Shown: positions 37,510 through 46,003, counted from the first letter of the stretch. The stretch: DNA of 53,504 nt from Clostridia bacterium (GCA_017547285.1 JAFYQB010000040.1:1-53504); one strand, 5' to 3'. The notes: generated by a model not told the origin, from the letters alone. Translations and numbers: made by a program.

Positions 37510-38346
37510 CTAGATATTCAAAAGTGCAACAGCAATCAGAATGGCGCCAATGGCAGCCCACTGCCGCTTGTGCAGATGTTCACGGAACAGTAAAATACCG
37601 GCCAGTGAAACCACTACAATGCAGGCAACGCCTCGTGTAGGATAGGCAATGACGGCAGGAATGTTTTCCAGCGCCTGAAGAAGACAACGGGAGGCGTAAA
37701 AATTGGGGATACCGATACTCAGTCCAAACAGTATTTCAGGCCAGCCCAGGCGTTCTTTGTTTTTCAGGATCAGTACGATACAAATGAGCAGCGCCGTTGC
37801 GAATGTGTAAAACAAAAACTGTGTGTTCAGTTCACTTGCGCCAAGCTTTTCATAGATGGTGGACATGGTGGTGGCAAATCCATCAGAAAGAAGCAGGGCA
37901 AGCAAGGGAAGAATGGAAGCGTCAGAAGTTTTTTCGGGTCCGGCATTAATGGCTATCATGGCGCCTCCTGCAATAACAGCGCCAATAATTTGGAGGATCG
38001 TAGGAGATTCGTCAAAAAAACAAATAGCAACAGCCAGCGGAACCAGCAAACCGCCCAAACGTGAAAAAACAGAAGGAAGAATCACACCGTTTTTGCGAAT
38101 GTTGAGCTGCATCAGCAACAGAGACACAACATAAAAGACGCCTGTAATCATGCCCAGGCCAAGCGTAAATCCGCTGCCTTCCGAACCGATGGCCAGATTG
38201 AAATCCATGTAAACAGCGCAAAGAAGCATGCAGGTGATATAGTTAACGGCGAGCATGCTGATTTTGGAACTGACACGGCCTTCGCTCATACGCATCATAA
38301 TGGAAAGCATGGAACCGCCAAGGATAGCAAGAATCAGGAAAAGCAT
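37510..38346 (-). CDS. EamA/DMT-family membrane transporter
   Basis: The 278-residue protein is very hydrophobic with about ten predicted membrane helices in two EamA-like halves. The C-terminal half has IPAVIAYPTRGVACIVVVSLAGILLFREHL, a signature of drug/metabolite transporters. The substrate is unknown. Being the first gene of the GH43-IMPase-lacZ operon, it may move a sugar or breakdown product; its direction cannot be told. The gap to the GH43 gene is 11 nt. Confidence 0.85.
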   Translation of the reverse strand: MLFLILAILGGSMLSIMMRMSEGRVSSKISMLAVNYITCMLLCAVYMDFNLAIGSEGSGFTLGLGMITGVFYVVSLLLMQLNIRKNGVILPSVFSRLGGLLVPLAVAICFFDESPTILQIIGAVIAGGAMIAINAGPEKTSDASILPLLALLLSDGFATTMSTIYEKLGASELNTQFLFYTFATALLICIVLILKNKERLGWPEILFGLSIGIPNFYASRCLLQALENIPAVIAYPTRGVACIVVVSLAGILLFREHLHKRQWAAIGAILIAVALLNI

Positions 38347-38379
38347 GGTATCCCTCTTTCGTGTGTCACAGATATTTTT

Positions 38380-38408
38380 ATTATACAGGAAAATGCTCTG
38401 ATTGAAAA
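38380..38408 (-). promoter_or_regulatory. Promoter of the EamA-GH43-IMPase-lacZ operon
   Basis: On the minus strand TTTTCA (38408-38403) and a perfect TATAAT (38385-38380) have a 17-bp spacer, about 35 bp before the first gene. Confidence 0.6.
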
Positions 38409-38449
38409 GCAGAGAAAATGGTTTGTTTCAACATGAAATGCAGCAAAAA

Positions 38450-38469
38450 TCCCCGGCTTACGCCGGGGA
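38450..38469 (-). terminator. Terminator of the GH9 gene
   Basis: The stem TCCCCGGC / GCCGGGGA has a 4-nt loop, followed on the minus strand by TTTTT. Confidence 0.8.
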
Positions 38470-38473
38470 AAAC

Positions 38474-40846
38474 TTATGCATGTGCAAACACGTGCGCCAT
38501 GACCCACATCCACTTGTTGGCGGGGCAGATCCACACTTCCTTGTAGGTAGCAGTACATACCTGCGGCCAATAGGGAGCATCATTGTCATCCAACGACTGA
38601 ATGCCCACGGGCATCTGACCGATGGATTGACCGGGCTGCACAGCATATTCATCCGTCCATTCATATCCTTCGCCGGTAATGAGAGATTGGGCAAACGGGT
38701 TCTTGCCCACCGTCCATTCCAGCTGACGCTGCACCAGAGAAAGAGCTTCTGCATCACCAACAACATTGGCAGCTGCAGCAAGCGCAGTGGCTTGAGATAG
38801 CATTACATTCAGGTTGCCGCGGAAGGAGAACCAGACCGGGAAGCGGCGGAGGTAGTAGCCGCTGCCGAGAGGAATGCCTTTGTGGACCTGCTGCTTGAAA
38901 GCGCGCAGATTCTCTTCGTCACCGGCGATGATCCCTGCCAGCGTTTCTTCAGGATAGTGAATGGCTTCATCCTCGTGGTAAATACCTTCAGGCAGCATTC
39001 CCCAGGGCGTGCTGTAGCAGGCGGCTGTTTTGCTGTATTCGCAGTATAATTTGAGCGCATTCACCCACAGAGGACGGTCCGGATGGGTGGGCAAAATGTC
39101 ACAAAGCGCGGAAAGACCAGCGGTAAGGTACTGTTCAAAGGAATGATGAGCATGATGCCAGGGCATGCGATGCGCCCGATCGCTCCAGAAGAAGCCGCGG
39201 ATAGGCTTGTCCCACTCGGGATATTCTGTTTGCTGGCATTCCATCAGCAGACGCGCATAACGTGCGGCGATCTCCTCAAATTCAGCAAGACCGGCACGGG
39301 CCAGTTCGGCGGCAGCACTTACCGCAGCTGCATACAGCTTGACTTCAGCCTGACCGGGATCGTTGTTGAAAGGCAGCGCCGCATCCTCTTTGCTGCCGGC
39401 TTCAGCAAAACCAAAGTCTTCTCTGGCAATGCGGAGAGCGTAACGTGAAAGTACGGGATCAATTTCACGCAGGGCATAGGCGCCGATGGCTTCGGCATAG
39501 GCGGATACAAAATTGGTAAACGGACTGGTGGTAGGAATGGAGACGATGTCATCCTCGGTGCCAATGATTCCGTCCGTCCAGATGGAAGTGGAGGAGTAGG
39601 AAGAACGGTATCCATCTCCAAAGCGTACCTTGAGCACGTAATCCAGCCCCCAGCGAGCTTCCTCCAACACACGGTCATGCAGGCGGGTACGCAGGCCTTC
39701 ACTGTTTTCCAGCGAACGGGCCAGCAGGAACAGCGCAGCCGTTCCATCCGCTGTATTGTTCATGCCCTGCGCCAGATCAGCAGCGTCATGCCAGCCGCCG
39801 TTGGCTACGATGGCACGACCATCGGGATGCCTGAGCAAAAGATCCGCATGGCAGGCGCGGTGCTTGCCGGGAATTTCCATGCCGCAGCGCTGAGACAGAT
39901 AGAAGTTAAGTACTTTCCAGATGGAAGCATCCCACACATTGGGGGAGATATCAAAGGCGCGCGTACTGGTATCACCCGCAATCAGCAAATAACGACCGAC
40001 CGCAGTGACTTCGCTGAAATCCATGATGGATAGTCCATCTCTGCGTTCCACCGTTTTTCGGAGTACTTCACGACCTGTATCGGTTTCGATAACGCGGAAA
40101 ACATCAGCTTTCAATGAATCGGAGGCGATGGCCTGCTTGGTTTCGCCGGGCAGGTAACCGCTGCCGCTGAATGCGATGCGCCCATCGCCGGGAATCCAGC
40201 CTTCACATACATCAGCGTTCACCTTTTGCAGTTCCAGACGGGCCAGATACCATTCGCAGGTATCCACCGTATCCACTTCGTGACCGCACATATCGTATTC
40301 CAGTGCAAGGCCCACCACGTTGTCGCGGTGCACATGGGGAATTTCCACGGTAATATGGTTCCATTGACCGGCCTTCAGATTTACATTGTGCGCACCTTCA
40401 CGGAAATATTTATCCGGCACAGGGTGTTCGCCTTCGTTGTAGAGCTGAACACGAACGCAAAGGGATTTCATACCTGGAACATGAGGCCAGACCCAAATGG
40501 ACAGACGGTTCCATTCTTCCCAGTTTTCATGATCGATCACACGCATGGCGCCTGGCTCGGCGTAAATTCGCCCAAGGCCTCGCCCGGGCAGCCATGCGGG
40601 CAGATTGCTTTTGGCTGAAAATTTCAGGCTGGTTTTGCCATCCAGCACATGCTGATCGGATAACGCAAGATTTGCATAAGGTGTGAGCGCTTTCCAGTTC
40701 TCAAGCGACTGCATGTCATCCAGCAGGCGGCTTTCGAGCACTGGTTTTTGACGCAAACGATAGTCGGTGGTTTCGCGTTCGTCGATGGGCATAATGATAT
40801 GGGCATCGCGTGACAAATCGATCCATTGCTGCAGACGGTTTTGCAT
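38474..40846 (-). CDS. Glycoside hydrolase family 9-like enzyme
   Basis: The 790-residue protein begins with a region of about 210 residues that looks like a galactose-binding-type beta sandwich, then a CelD_N Ig-like domain (about 215-305, SGSGYLPGETKQA...VGRYLLIAG), then an (alpha/alpha)6 barrel. The GGWHDAADLAQG motif carries the paired Asp of GH9. Near the C-terminus WTVGKNPFAQSLITGEGYEW matches the GH9 GxNP segment. There is no signal peptide, which is unusual for GH9 endoglucanases, so it probably acts on imported oligosaccharides. AGGAGG precedes the ATG. It is monocistronic. Confidence 0.85.
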   Translation of the reverse strand: MQNRLQQWIDLSRDAHIIMPIDERETTDYRLRQKPVLESRLLDDMQSLENWKALTPYANLALSDQHVLDGKTSLKFSAKSNLPAWLPGRGLGRIYAEPGAMRVIDHENWEEWNRLSIWVWPHVPGMKSLCVRVQLYNEGEHPVPDKYFREGAHNVNLKAGQWNHITVEIPHVHRDNVVGLALEYDMCGHEVDTVDTCEWYLARLELQKVNADVCEGWIPGDGRIAFSGSGYLPGETKQAIASDSLKADVFRVIETDTGREVLRKTVERRDGLSIMDFSEVTAVGRYLLIAGDTSTRAFDISPNVWDASIWKVLNFYLSQRCGMEIPGKHRACHADLLLRHPDGRAIVANGGWHDAADLAQGMNNTADGTAALFLLARSLENSEGLRTRLHDRVLEEARWGLDYVLKVRFGDGYRSSYSSTSIWTDGIIGTEDDIVSIPTTSPFTNFVSAYAEAIGAYALREIDPVLSRYALRIAREDFGFAEAGSKEDAALPFNNDPGQAEVKLYAAAVSAAAELARAGLAEFEEIAARYARLLMECQQTEYPEWDKPIRGFFWSDRAHRMPWHHAHHSFEQYLTAGLSALCDILPTHPDRPLWVNALKLYCEYSKTAACYSTPWGMLPEGIYHEDEAIHYPEETLAGIIAGDEENLRAFKQQVHKGIPLGSGYYLRRFPVWFSFRGNLNVMLSQATALAAAANVVGDAEALSLVQRQLEWTVGKNPFAQSLITGEGYEWTDEYAVQPGQSIGQMPVGIQSLDDNDAPYWPQVCTATYKEVWICPANKWMWVMAHVFAHA

Positions 40847-40883
40847 GGCGGAAACCTCCTGTGAAGTTGTAATAGCTGACTTG

Positions 40884-40892
40884 ATTATAGCA
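40884..40892 (-). promoter_or_regulatory. Extended -10 promoter of the GH9 gene
   Basis: On the minus strand TGCTATAAT combines a perfect -10 with the TGn extension, about 38 bp before the start codon. No clear -35 is seen. Confidence 0.55.
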
Positions 40893-40915
40893 TAGTTTCG
40901 GGGCTGCGTATACAG

Positions 40916-40949
40916 AAAAATGCCTGTCTGTAAATCAGACAGGCATTTT
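40916..40949. terminator. Bidirectional intrinsic terminator
   Basis: The stem AAAATGCCTGTCTG / CAGACAGGCATTTT has a 5-nt loop. It ends the CobW operon on the minus strand. Confidence 0.9.
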
Positions 40950-40953
40950 GCAA

Positions 40954-41895
40954 TCAGTTGAATTCCACAACTTCCACTTCGGGTTCTTCCGCCTTTTCAA
41001 CAGCCTTGGCGTACAGCACAGGCCCTTCACCGCGGTATTGCTTCATTTTTTCAATCTTGATTTCGGCAGTAACGGTTACCCAATCATCCGCCAAAGGCAA
41101 CATGGCAGCGGGACACTTGCAGATAAAGCCAATGAAACGGATATCATCTGCGCAGCATACATTCGCCATGCGGCCCGGTACGAAAGCATTGCCGGGCAGA
41201 TCGCTGCCGCGGTACACCTGTCCCTTGAAACGAACGGTCTTGCCTTCGTAGCGATCAGGGGTATTCATCGCATCTACATAGAACAGGCCGTAGTCCTTGT
41301 CCTCAATCTCCACAATGGGGGCATCCAGATCAAAGGGAGGCGGCAGACCCTCGTCGTAGCTTTCGCCAACGCCTTCCGGGCTTTCAAAATAGATGGAAGC
41401 CCGGGGATTCATGGCCTTGATGTTGCGTGCGCGGACCTGAGCCTTGCGGATCTCATCGCAGCGGTTGAACACGATCATATCTGCGGCAGAAATGTGTTCA
41501 AGCATGCGTGCGCCCATGTTATTGGCATACATTTCAAACGTTTCGCCGTTCACGGTGGTTACAATCTCAAAAACCTCCACAACGGGGGAGATATCCACCA
41601 CAAACTGCTCCAGCTCCCACATGCCGTTCAGCTCGATGATTACGCGATCCGGTTTGTGCTTTTTGATCAGGTTGTGCAGGACTTCTGCAGTAATGTCCTC
41701 CTGATCGTCGAATGATTCAACGATCGTTTTGGATTTTTTGATGGTCTTCGGGTCAATTTCCACTTCGCCTTCTTCGGTCATGATGAGCAGCGTGCGCTCG
41801 CCATGGGTGAAGCCGGGATCCAGCAGGATGCTTTCGATAAAGGTGGTTTTGCCGCTTTCCAGAAAACCGGCAAAGATATATGCAGGAACAGCCAT
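40954..41895 (-). CDS. CobW/COG0523-like GTPase fused to a DUF1980 (YcgQ-like) domain
   Basis: The 313-residue protein has a GTPase domain (about 1-175): Walker A GFLESGKT (10-17), a Walker B-like IIELNG, and NRCD for guanine specificity. The GCxCC metal motif of COG0523 is absent. Residues about 180-313 resemble the C-terminal domain of TIGR03943/DUF1980 (YcgQ) proteins, with YEGKTVRFKGQVYRG and VCCADD...GFICKC. YcgQ-like proteins co-occur with metal-linked permeases; this fusion has the soluble domain only. The gene follows the His/Cys-repeat CobW by 15 nt with AGGAGG, so the pair very likely acts together in metal delivery. Confidence 0.82.
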   Translation of the reverse strand: MAVPAYIFAGFLESGKTTFIESILLDPGFTHGERTLLIMTEEGEVEIDPKTIKKSKTIVESFDDQEDITAEVLHNLIKKHKPDRVIIELNGMWELEQFVVDISPVVEVFEIVTTVNGETFEMYANNMGARMLEHISAADMIVFNRCDEIRKAQVRARNIKAMNPRASIYFESPEGVGESYDEGLPPPFDLDAPIVEIEDKDYGLFYVDAMNTPDRYEGKTVRFKGQVYRGSDLPGNAFVPGRMANVCCADDIRFIGFICKCPAAMLPLADDWVTVTAEIKIEKMKQYRGEGPVLYAKAVEKAEEPEVEVVEFN

Positions 41896-41910
41896 TTGGT
41901 TCTCCTCCTG

Positions 41911-43269
41911 TTAGTTAAGACAGAAAAGTGCAGCGATTGCAGCTTCGTTCAGTTCTGCGCCGATCACACACAGACGGCCGGTGTAATCCGCCGCACCCAT
42001 GCGAACTTCGGGTTCGCCGGGCGTATAGTCAAAGTGGATCCAGCCGCCATCCACGCAAGGAACAATGCCCTTGGCTCGCAGCACAGTACCCACCTTCTCA
42101 TCCTGCAGGCCATTGAGGGCCATTTCAATTTCTTCGCGGCTGTATTTGCGGATGGTCTCACGACCCCAGCTGGTGAAAACTTCATCGGCATGGTGATGAT
42201 GGTGGTGATGGTCATGGCAGCCGCAAGAGCAGTGTTCATCGTGCTCATGGTGATGATGTTCATGCTCATGATGGTGTTCATGGTCATGGCAACCGCACTC
42301 GCAGTGCTCATCATGCTCATGGTGATGATGTTCATGCTCATGATGATGTTCATGCTCATGATGGTGTTCATGGTCATGACAGCCGCACTCGCAGTGCTCA
42401 TCATGCTCATGGTGATGATGTTCATGCTCGTGATGGTGTTCATGGCAGCCGCACTCGCAATGCTCATCATGCTCATGGTGATGATGTTCATGCTCATGAT
42501 GGTGTTCATGGTCATGACAGCCACACTCGCAATGCTCATCATGCTCATGGTGATGATGTTCATGCTCGTGATGGTGTTCATGGTCATGACAGCCGCACTC
42601 GCAATGCTCATCATGCTCATGGTGGTGATGGTGCGCTTCCTCGATCTCCTTCATCATCTGCTGAGACAGGGAATGTCCTTCCTCCATGGCGACCAGCATC
42701 TGCGAGCCGGTCAGTTCATCCCAGGGCGTGGTCAGAATGCGTGCCTTTTCGTTATGCTCGCGCAGCAGCGCCACAGCAGCTGCCAATTTTTCTTCGGATA
42801 CATTCTGTGTGCGGCTCAGAATGATGGCGCCGGCATGCTCAATCTGATTCAGGAAGAACTCGCCAAAGTTCTTGATGTACATTTTGCACTTGGCCACATC
42901 CGCTACAGTCACAAAGCTGTCCAGCTCCACGGGCATATCCTTGGCTACGCCTTCTACGGCATGGATCACATCGGACAGCTTGCCGACGCCGGAGGGCTCG
43001 ATCAAAATACGATCAGGGTGATAGGTTTCGATTACTTCGCGCAGCGCCTCGCCGAAATCGCCCACCAGAGAACAGCAAATGCAGCCGGAGTTCATTTCGT
43101 TGATCACGATGCCGGCTTCCTTCAGGAAGCCGCCGTCAATGCCGATCTCGCCAAATTCATTTTCGATCAGCACGACCTGCTCGCCTTTGAGCGCTTCGGT
43201 GAGCAGTTTTTTGATGAGCGTGGTCTTGCCAGCGCCCAGAAAACCGGAAATAATATCAATCTTGGTCAT
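41911..43269 (-). CDS. CobW/COG0523 metallochaperone GTPase with a six-copy His/Cys repeat
   Basis: The 452-residue protein is a G3E GTPase: Walker A GFLGAGKT (9-16), the metal motif GCICC (62-66), EPSGVG and an LSRTQ motif in place of NKxD. Residues 213-360 are an insertion of six units with the core HEHDEHCxCGCH, holding about 78 His and 18 Cys. The CobW_C domain follows (about 365-452, RETIRKYSREEIE, GWIHFDYTPG). It probably binds Zn or a similar metal in bulk and hands it to a client protein; the exact metal is inference. AAGGAG precedes the ATG. It is the first gene of a two-gene operon. Confidence 0.9.
   Translation of the reverse strand: MTKIDIISGFLGAGKTTLIKKLLTEALKGEQVVLIENEFGEIGIDGGFLKEAGIVINEMNSGCICCSLVGDFGEALREVIETYHPDRILIEPSGVGKLSDVIHAVEGVAKDMPVELDSFVTVADVAKCKMYIKNFGEFFLNQIEHAGAIILSRTQNVSEEKLAAAVALLREHNEKARILTTPWDELTGSQMLVAMEEGHSLSQQMMKEIEEAHHHHHEHDEHCECGCHDHEHHHEHEHHHHEHDEHCECGCHDHEHHHEHEHHHHEHDEHCECGCHEHHHEHEHHHHEHDEHCECGCHDHEHHHEHEHHHEHEHHHHEHDEHCECGCHDHEHHHEHEHHHHEHDEHCSCGCHDHHHHHHHADEVFTSWGRETIRKYSREEIEMALNGLQDEKVGTVLRAKGIVPCVDGGWIHFDYTPGEPEVRMGAADYTGRLCVIGAELNEAAIAALFCLN
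42190..42633 (-). repeat. Tandem repeat coding for the His/Cys metal-binding region
   Basis: Six copies of a unit of about 72 bp encode the core HEHDEHCECGCH plus a His/Glu spacer. CxCxC cores start at residues 223, 247, 271, 293, 323 and 347, so spacings are 24, 24, 22, 30 and 24 residues. The length changes keep the frame, consistent with slippage or recombination under selection. The last copy has Cys-Ser-Cys instead of Cys-Glu-Cys. Confidence 0.95.
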
Positions 43270-43308
43270 GTTCGCATCTCCTTGTTATGCACATGAAAAC
43301 ATTTGAGC

Positions 43309-43355
43309 ATGGTATGCCATAGACACATACCATATTTATTTTACCACAAAGTCAA
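43309..43355 (-). promoter_or_regulatory. Promoter and candidate operator of the CobW operon
   Basis: On the minus strand TTGACT (43355-43350) and TGGTAT (43332-43327) are 17 bp apart. A perfect inverted repeat ATGGTATG (43309-43316) and CATACCAT (43326-43333) with a 9-nt centre covers the -10, as a repressor site would. It does not resemble the standard Zur box. Confidence 0.5.
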
Positions 43356-43368
43356 TAAAATGTACATG

Positions 43369-43394
43369 AAAAAAGCCAGTCTGTGAAGACTGGC
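43369..43394 (-). terminator. Terminator of the 584-residue protein gene
   Basis: On the minus strand the stem GCCAGTC / GACTGGC (43394-43375) has a 6-nt loop and is followed by TTTTTT. Confidence 0.85.
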
Positions 43395-43412
43395 AAAAGG
43401 AGAGAAAAACGT

Positions 43413-45167
43413 TCAGCGTACAAGCTCAAAGAAACGGTAGGTTCCTGGCTGCATACGGATTTCAAACGCATATTCTTCGGGTTCGTCGATTACCGTGGTA
43501 GCATCGCCTCGGCAGGCGGGGGCAGGCAGCGGTAGGCTGTCTGCATACAGTTTTCCACTTTCCAGATCGCGCAGACCCTTGCATTCTCCACGGACAACAA
43601 CCTGTGCAGTATCCGTCATGGGACGGAAAGAATGAATGCCAAATACATTGTTATCATAGGTATACAGATTGAATTTGGGTCTGCAGGCCAGATATGCTTC
43701 CTGTCCCATGGAGAGATGTTTGTTAATGCCACGGATCACTTCCAGCGGCAGTTTGTAGAGATCCGCAAAGTTCTCCGGCAGATTCAGAATGAAGAAACGT
43801 CCCTTGCCGTAGTTATCCTCCGTCATAATGGGGAAATTGTGCTCTCCGGCAATCAGCGTTACATCAGAAACGGTTGCATTGGTCTTGTAGCTGAGAATTT
43901 CAAACAGTACCTTTTCTGCGCCCCGGCAGTAATGAATATTGGTATAATTGGAGTGGTCAATCATATACTCGTCGCCCAGCACATGACGGCCGGTAAGACG
44001 GACGGAAGTCAGATCCTTGATTCCCTTGTCATACATTTCGCGGAAAAATCCGGTTGTTACGACTGCATTGCCGCCTTTGCGTACATAGGCTTCCAGCTGT
44101 TCCATAGCGTCCGGCGCACAGGCGGTAGACTGAGTAAATAGCACAACGGGCGCATCCATGTTCATATAGGGGGAGGGCTCGATGGCTGTACCGCACATGC
44201 CAAGATAGTTGTAGGCCTGATCTTCGCCATCGCCGTCATAGGGTTCCCATGCCCATACGCCAACTGGATTGCCCAGCTTTCCAACCAGATGATCCACACG
44301 GCGGAATTCATTGCCAAGCGCGGGCAGAGCGTTGGTATCCACCATGTCGGAGAAGTTAAAGAGCATCAGTTCTTTAGCTTTGGCGAACATGGTCAGATCT
44401 GCCTGCTCCAGATAAGTGTTGATGTTGTCACTGGAACCGCCCAGATCGATCCAGCCGCCGCCATTGCGGTTCGGCGCGGTGTTTTCCAGCAGACGGATGA
44501 TGGAATAAGATTCGTAGCGCTGCAAATGCTGTGCAGAATAGACAGGATCGCGCGTTTCAGTACCCGTATAGATCATATCGAAAATATCCTTCTGTTTACC
44601 TGGGTTGTAGCCTGTTTCCTGATAAGCTTCGTACCAGTTGGGATATTTGATAATAAAGTTCATTTTGGGATTGACGGAGCGCGCCAGATCCACGATCTCA
44701 TGGGAAAAGTCCTCCATCAGCTTCAGCCGGTAATCCTTCCAGCTCTGTTTGCCTTTGGCTGCAATACACATTTCGCAGCGGCAGGCGGTAAAGAAAAAGT
44801 CATCCAGAATGATTTCGTCAAATACTCCGGCCAGCTCGGATACAATCCGCTTGTATTCTGTGCGGTGAGAAGGGTCGGAATAGCAGAAAGTATCAAAATA
44901 AGAAGGTTTGCGGATGCCGTTTACATTTTGCGTGGAGGTAATGCCGCCGGACGTTTCAATGCCGTTCTTTTCAAAAAGTGCTTTGACTTCGCGCAGGCGT
45001 TGCGGCGGGATATCTACCTTGCCGCGATGATTTTCGATGTAAACCTTGTCCAGATGGATATACTGCCTGAAGAAATCAATGCCGCGCTGAATTTCGGCGT
45101 CGTCCGCTTTGGCCAGGTAATAGGCAAATACATAGGCTGCTGCTTTGAAATGCTTGCAGGGTTCCAT
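43413..45167 (-). CDS. Putative TIM-barrel glycosidase-like protein, unknown specificity
   Basis: I do not recognise a named family for this 584-residue protein. The N-terminal 330 residues look like a TIM barrel: regular beta-alpha pattern, VYIENHRGK, and EIILDDFFFTACRCEMC, where acidic residues at a strand end are followed by a CxCxxC cluster, a layout seen in hypothetical glycosyl-hydrolase-like barrels. A central part (about 335-455) resembles a beta-galactosidase trimerisation/ThuA-like domain (VVLFTQSTACAPDAMEQLEAYVRKGGNAVVTTGFF). The C-terminus is a small beta domain. No signal peptide is seen. The methyltransferase gene lies 17 nt upstream, and the context is polysaccharide use. Confidence 0.6.
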   Translation of the reverse strand: MEPCKHFKAAAYVFAYYLAKADDAEIQRGIDFFRQYIHLDKVYIENHRGKVDIPPQRLREVKALFEKNGIETSGGITSTQNVNGIRKPSYFDTFCYSDPSHRTEYKRIVSELAGVFDEIILDDFFFTACRCEMCIAAKGKQSWKDYRLKLMEDFSHEIVDLARSVNPKMNFIIKYPNWYEAYQETGYNPGKQKDIFDMIYTGTETRDPVYSAQHLQRYESYSIIRLLENTAPNRNGGGWIDLGGSSDNINTYLEQADLTMFAKAKELMLFNFSDMVDTNALPALGNEFRRVDHLVGKLGNPVGVWAWEPYDGDGEDQAYNYLGMCGTAIEPSPYMNMDAPVVLFTQSTACAPDAMEQLEAYVRKGGNAVVTTGFFREMYDKGIKDLTSVRLTGRHVLGDEYMIDHSNYTNIHYCRGAEKVLFEILSYKTNATVSDVTLIAGEHNFPIMTEDNYGKGRFFILNLPENFADLYKLPLEVIRGINKHLSMGQEAYLACRPKFNLYTYDNNVFGIHSFRPMTDTAQVVVRGECKGLRDLESGKLYADSLPLPAPACRGDATTVIDEPEEYAFEIRMQPGTYRFFELVR

Positions 45168-45184
45168 TGAACAACATCCTTTCT

Positions 45185-45943
45185 TTATTCTGGTTTCTTA
45201 GTCAGATAGAGTACGTAGGTATCATGAAACACAATTTGATTTCCAGCCTGCCTTACAGCGTCTTTCAAACCATCAAAGAAACGGGTTTTGAAAGGTTCAG
45301 GAATCACCAGATGGGTGCAGTGCGTTTCACAGTAAGCTGCGTATTCATCAGCAGTAAAAACACGCTTGCCGTGATACTCACGCTGTTCAACTTTCGTGTA
45401 TCCGTATTCCGGCGCGCCGGTATATGGGAAGGAATAGTGCGTGTACTGGAATTCTGGCTTGAAAAAAGCGGCATATACCTTTTGGATTTCCTGGTATAAC
45501 GCTTCGTTAGGCGTACGGTAATCGTCACGTGTCAGCATCATGGCCAGCGTTCCGCCGGGTTTAAGCAGCTGAAAGGTTTTGGAGTAGGCAATTTCCGTCG
45601 GAATCCACTGGATGGTTGCAGATGAATAGATCATATCAAACTGTTCATCGCCAAAATCATAGGTGATGAAATCATCGTTGATAATCGTGAAGTTTGGGTT
45701 TTGGCCATACTTGTGCTTCATCATTTCGCACATGTTTTCACCCAACTCAATAGCTTTGTACTGACATCCGGTATTCAGAATCGGATCTGTTGCCTGCCCG
45801 GTGCCCGGGCCAATTTCCAGCACGGTTTTGTCGGGCGTGAGCTTGGCAAAAGCAATCAGATCCTCAAACAGCGCCTGACAATACCGCGGCCTGTATTGGT
45901 CAAACTGTTCCGGTATGGTATCGAAAATTTTTCGGAACTCCAT
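45185..45943 (-). CDS. Class I SAM-dependent methyltransferase
   Basis: The 252-residue protein has motif I VLEIGPGTGQAT, an acidic residue after the second strand (AIELGENM), and motif IV FDMIYSSATIQWI, all of the methyltransferase 11/25 type. The substrate is unknown; small molecules are typical. The frame reaches ATG 45952, but AAGGA abuts that codon, whereas ATG 45943 is about 10 nt away and preferred. It is 17 nt upstream of the putative glycosidase, so the two may be cotranscribed. Confidence 0.85.
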   Translation of the reverse strand: MEFRKIFDTIPEQFDQYRPRYCQALFEDLIAFAKLTPDKTVLEIGPGTGQATDPILNTGCQYKAIELGENMCEMMKHKYGQNPNFTIINDDFITYDFGDEQFDMIYSSATIQWIPTEIAYSKTFQLLKPGGTLAMMLTRDDYRTPNEALYQEIQKVYAAFFKPEFQYTHYSFPYTGAPEYGYTKVEQREYHGKRVFTADEYAAYCETHCTHLVIPEPFKTRFFDGLKDAVRQAGNQIVFHDTYVLYLTKKPE

Positions 45944-45969
45944 GGCTGTCATATCCTTCCAAACGGAGC

Positions 45970-45993
45970 AAACCAGCCCGAATGGACTGGTTT
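45970..45993 (-). terminator. Terminator-like hairpin after the GH43 gene
   Basis: The imperfect stem AAACCAG..CC / GG..CTGGTTT, with a T-G wobble and a 4-nt loop, lies directly after the GH43 stop. There is no long T run, so termination may be partial. Confidence 0.5.
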
Positions 45994-46003
45994 GCCTGAG
46001 ATA

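Noticed and set aside
37499..37561. Longer N-terminus for the GH43 protein
   Set aside because: The extension overlaps the EamA gene end and lacks a ribosome site, while GTG 37498 has a strong one and matches the GH43 start.
42190..42633. Repeated DNA considered as a CRISPR array
   Set aside because: Units are direct tandem repeats without unique spacers, they keep one reading frame and lie inside a GTPase gene; no cas gene is present.
41803..43296. 497-codon open frame with a Met-rich hydrophobic repeat resembling a membrane protein
   Set aside because: It is antisense to the His/Cys repeat; reverse complements of CAT/CAC/GAG codons give Met/Val/Leu codons, producing an artificial hydrophobic repeat.
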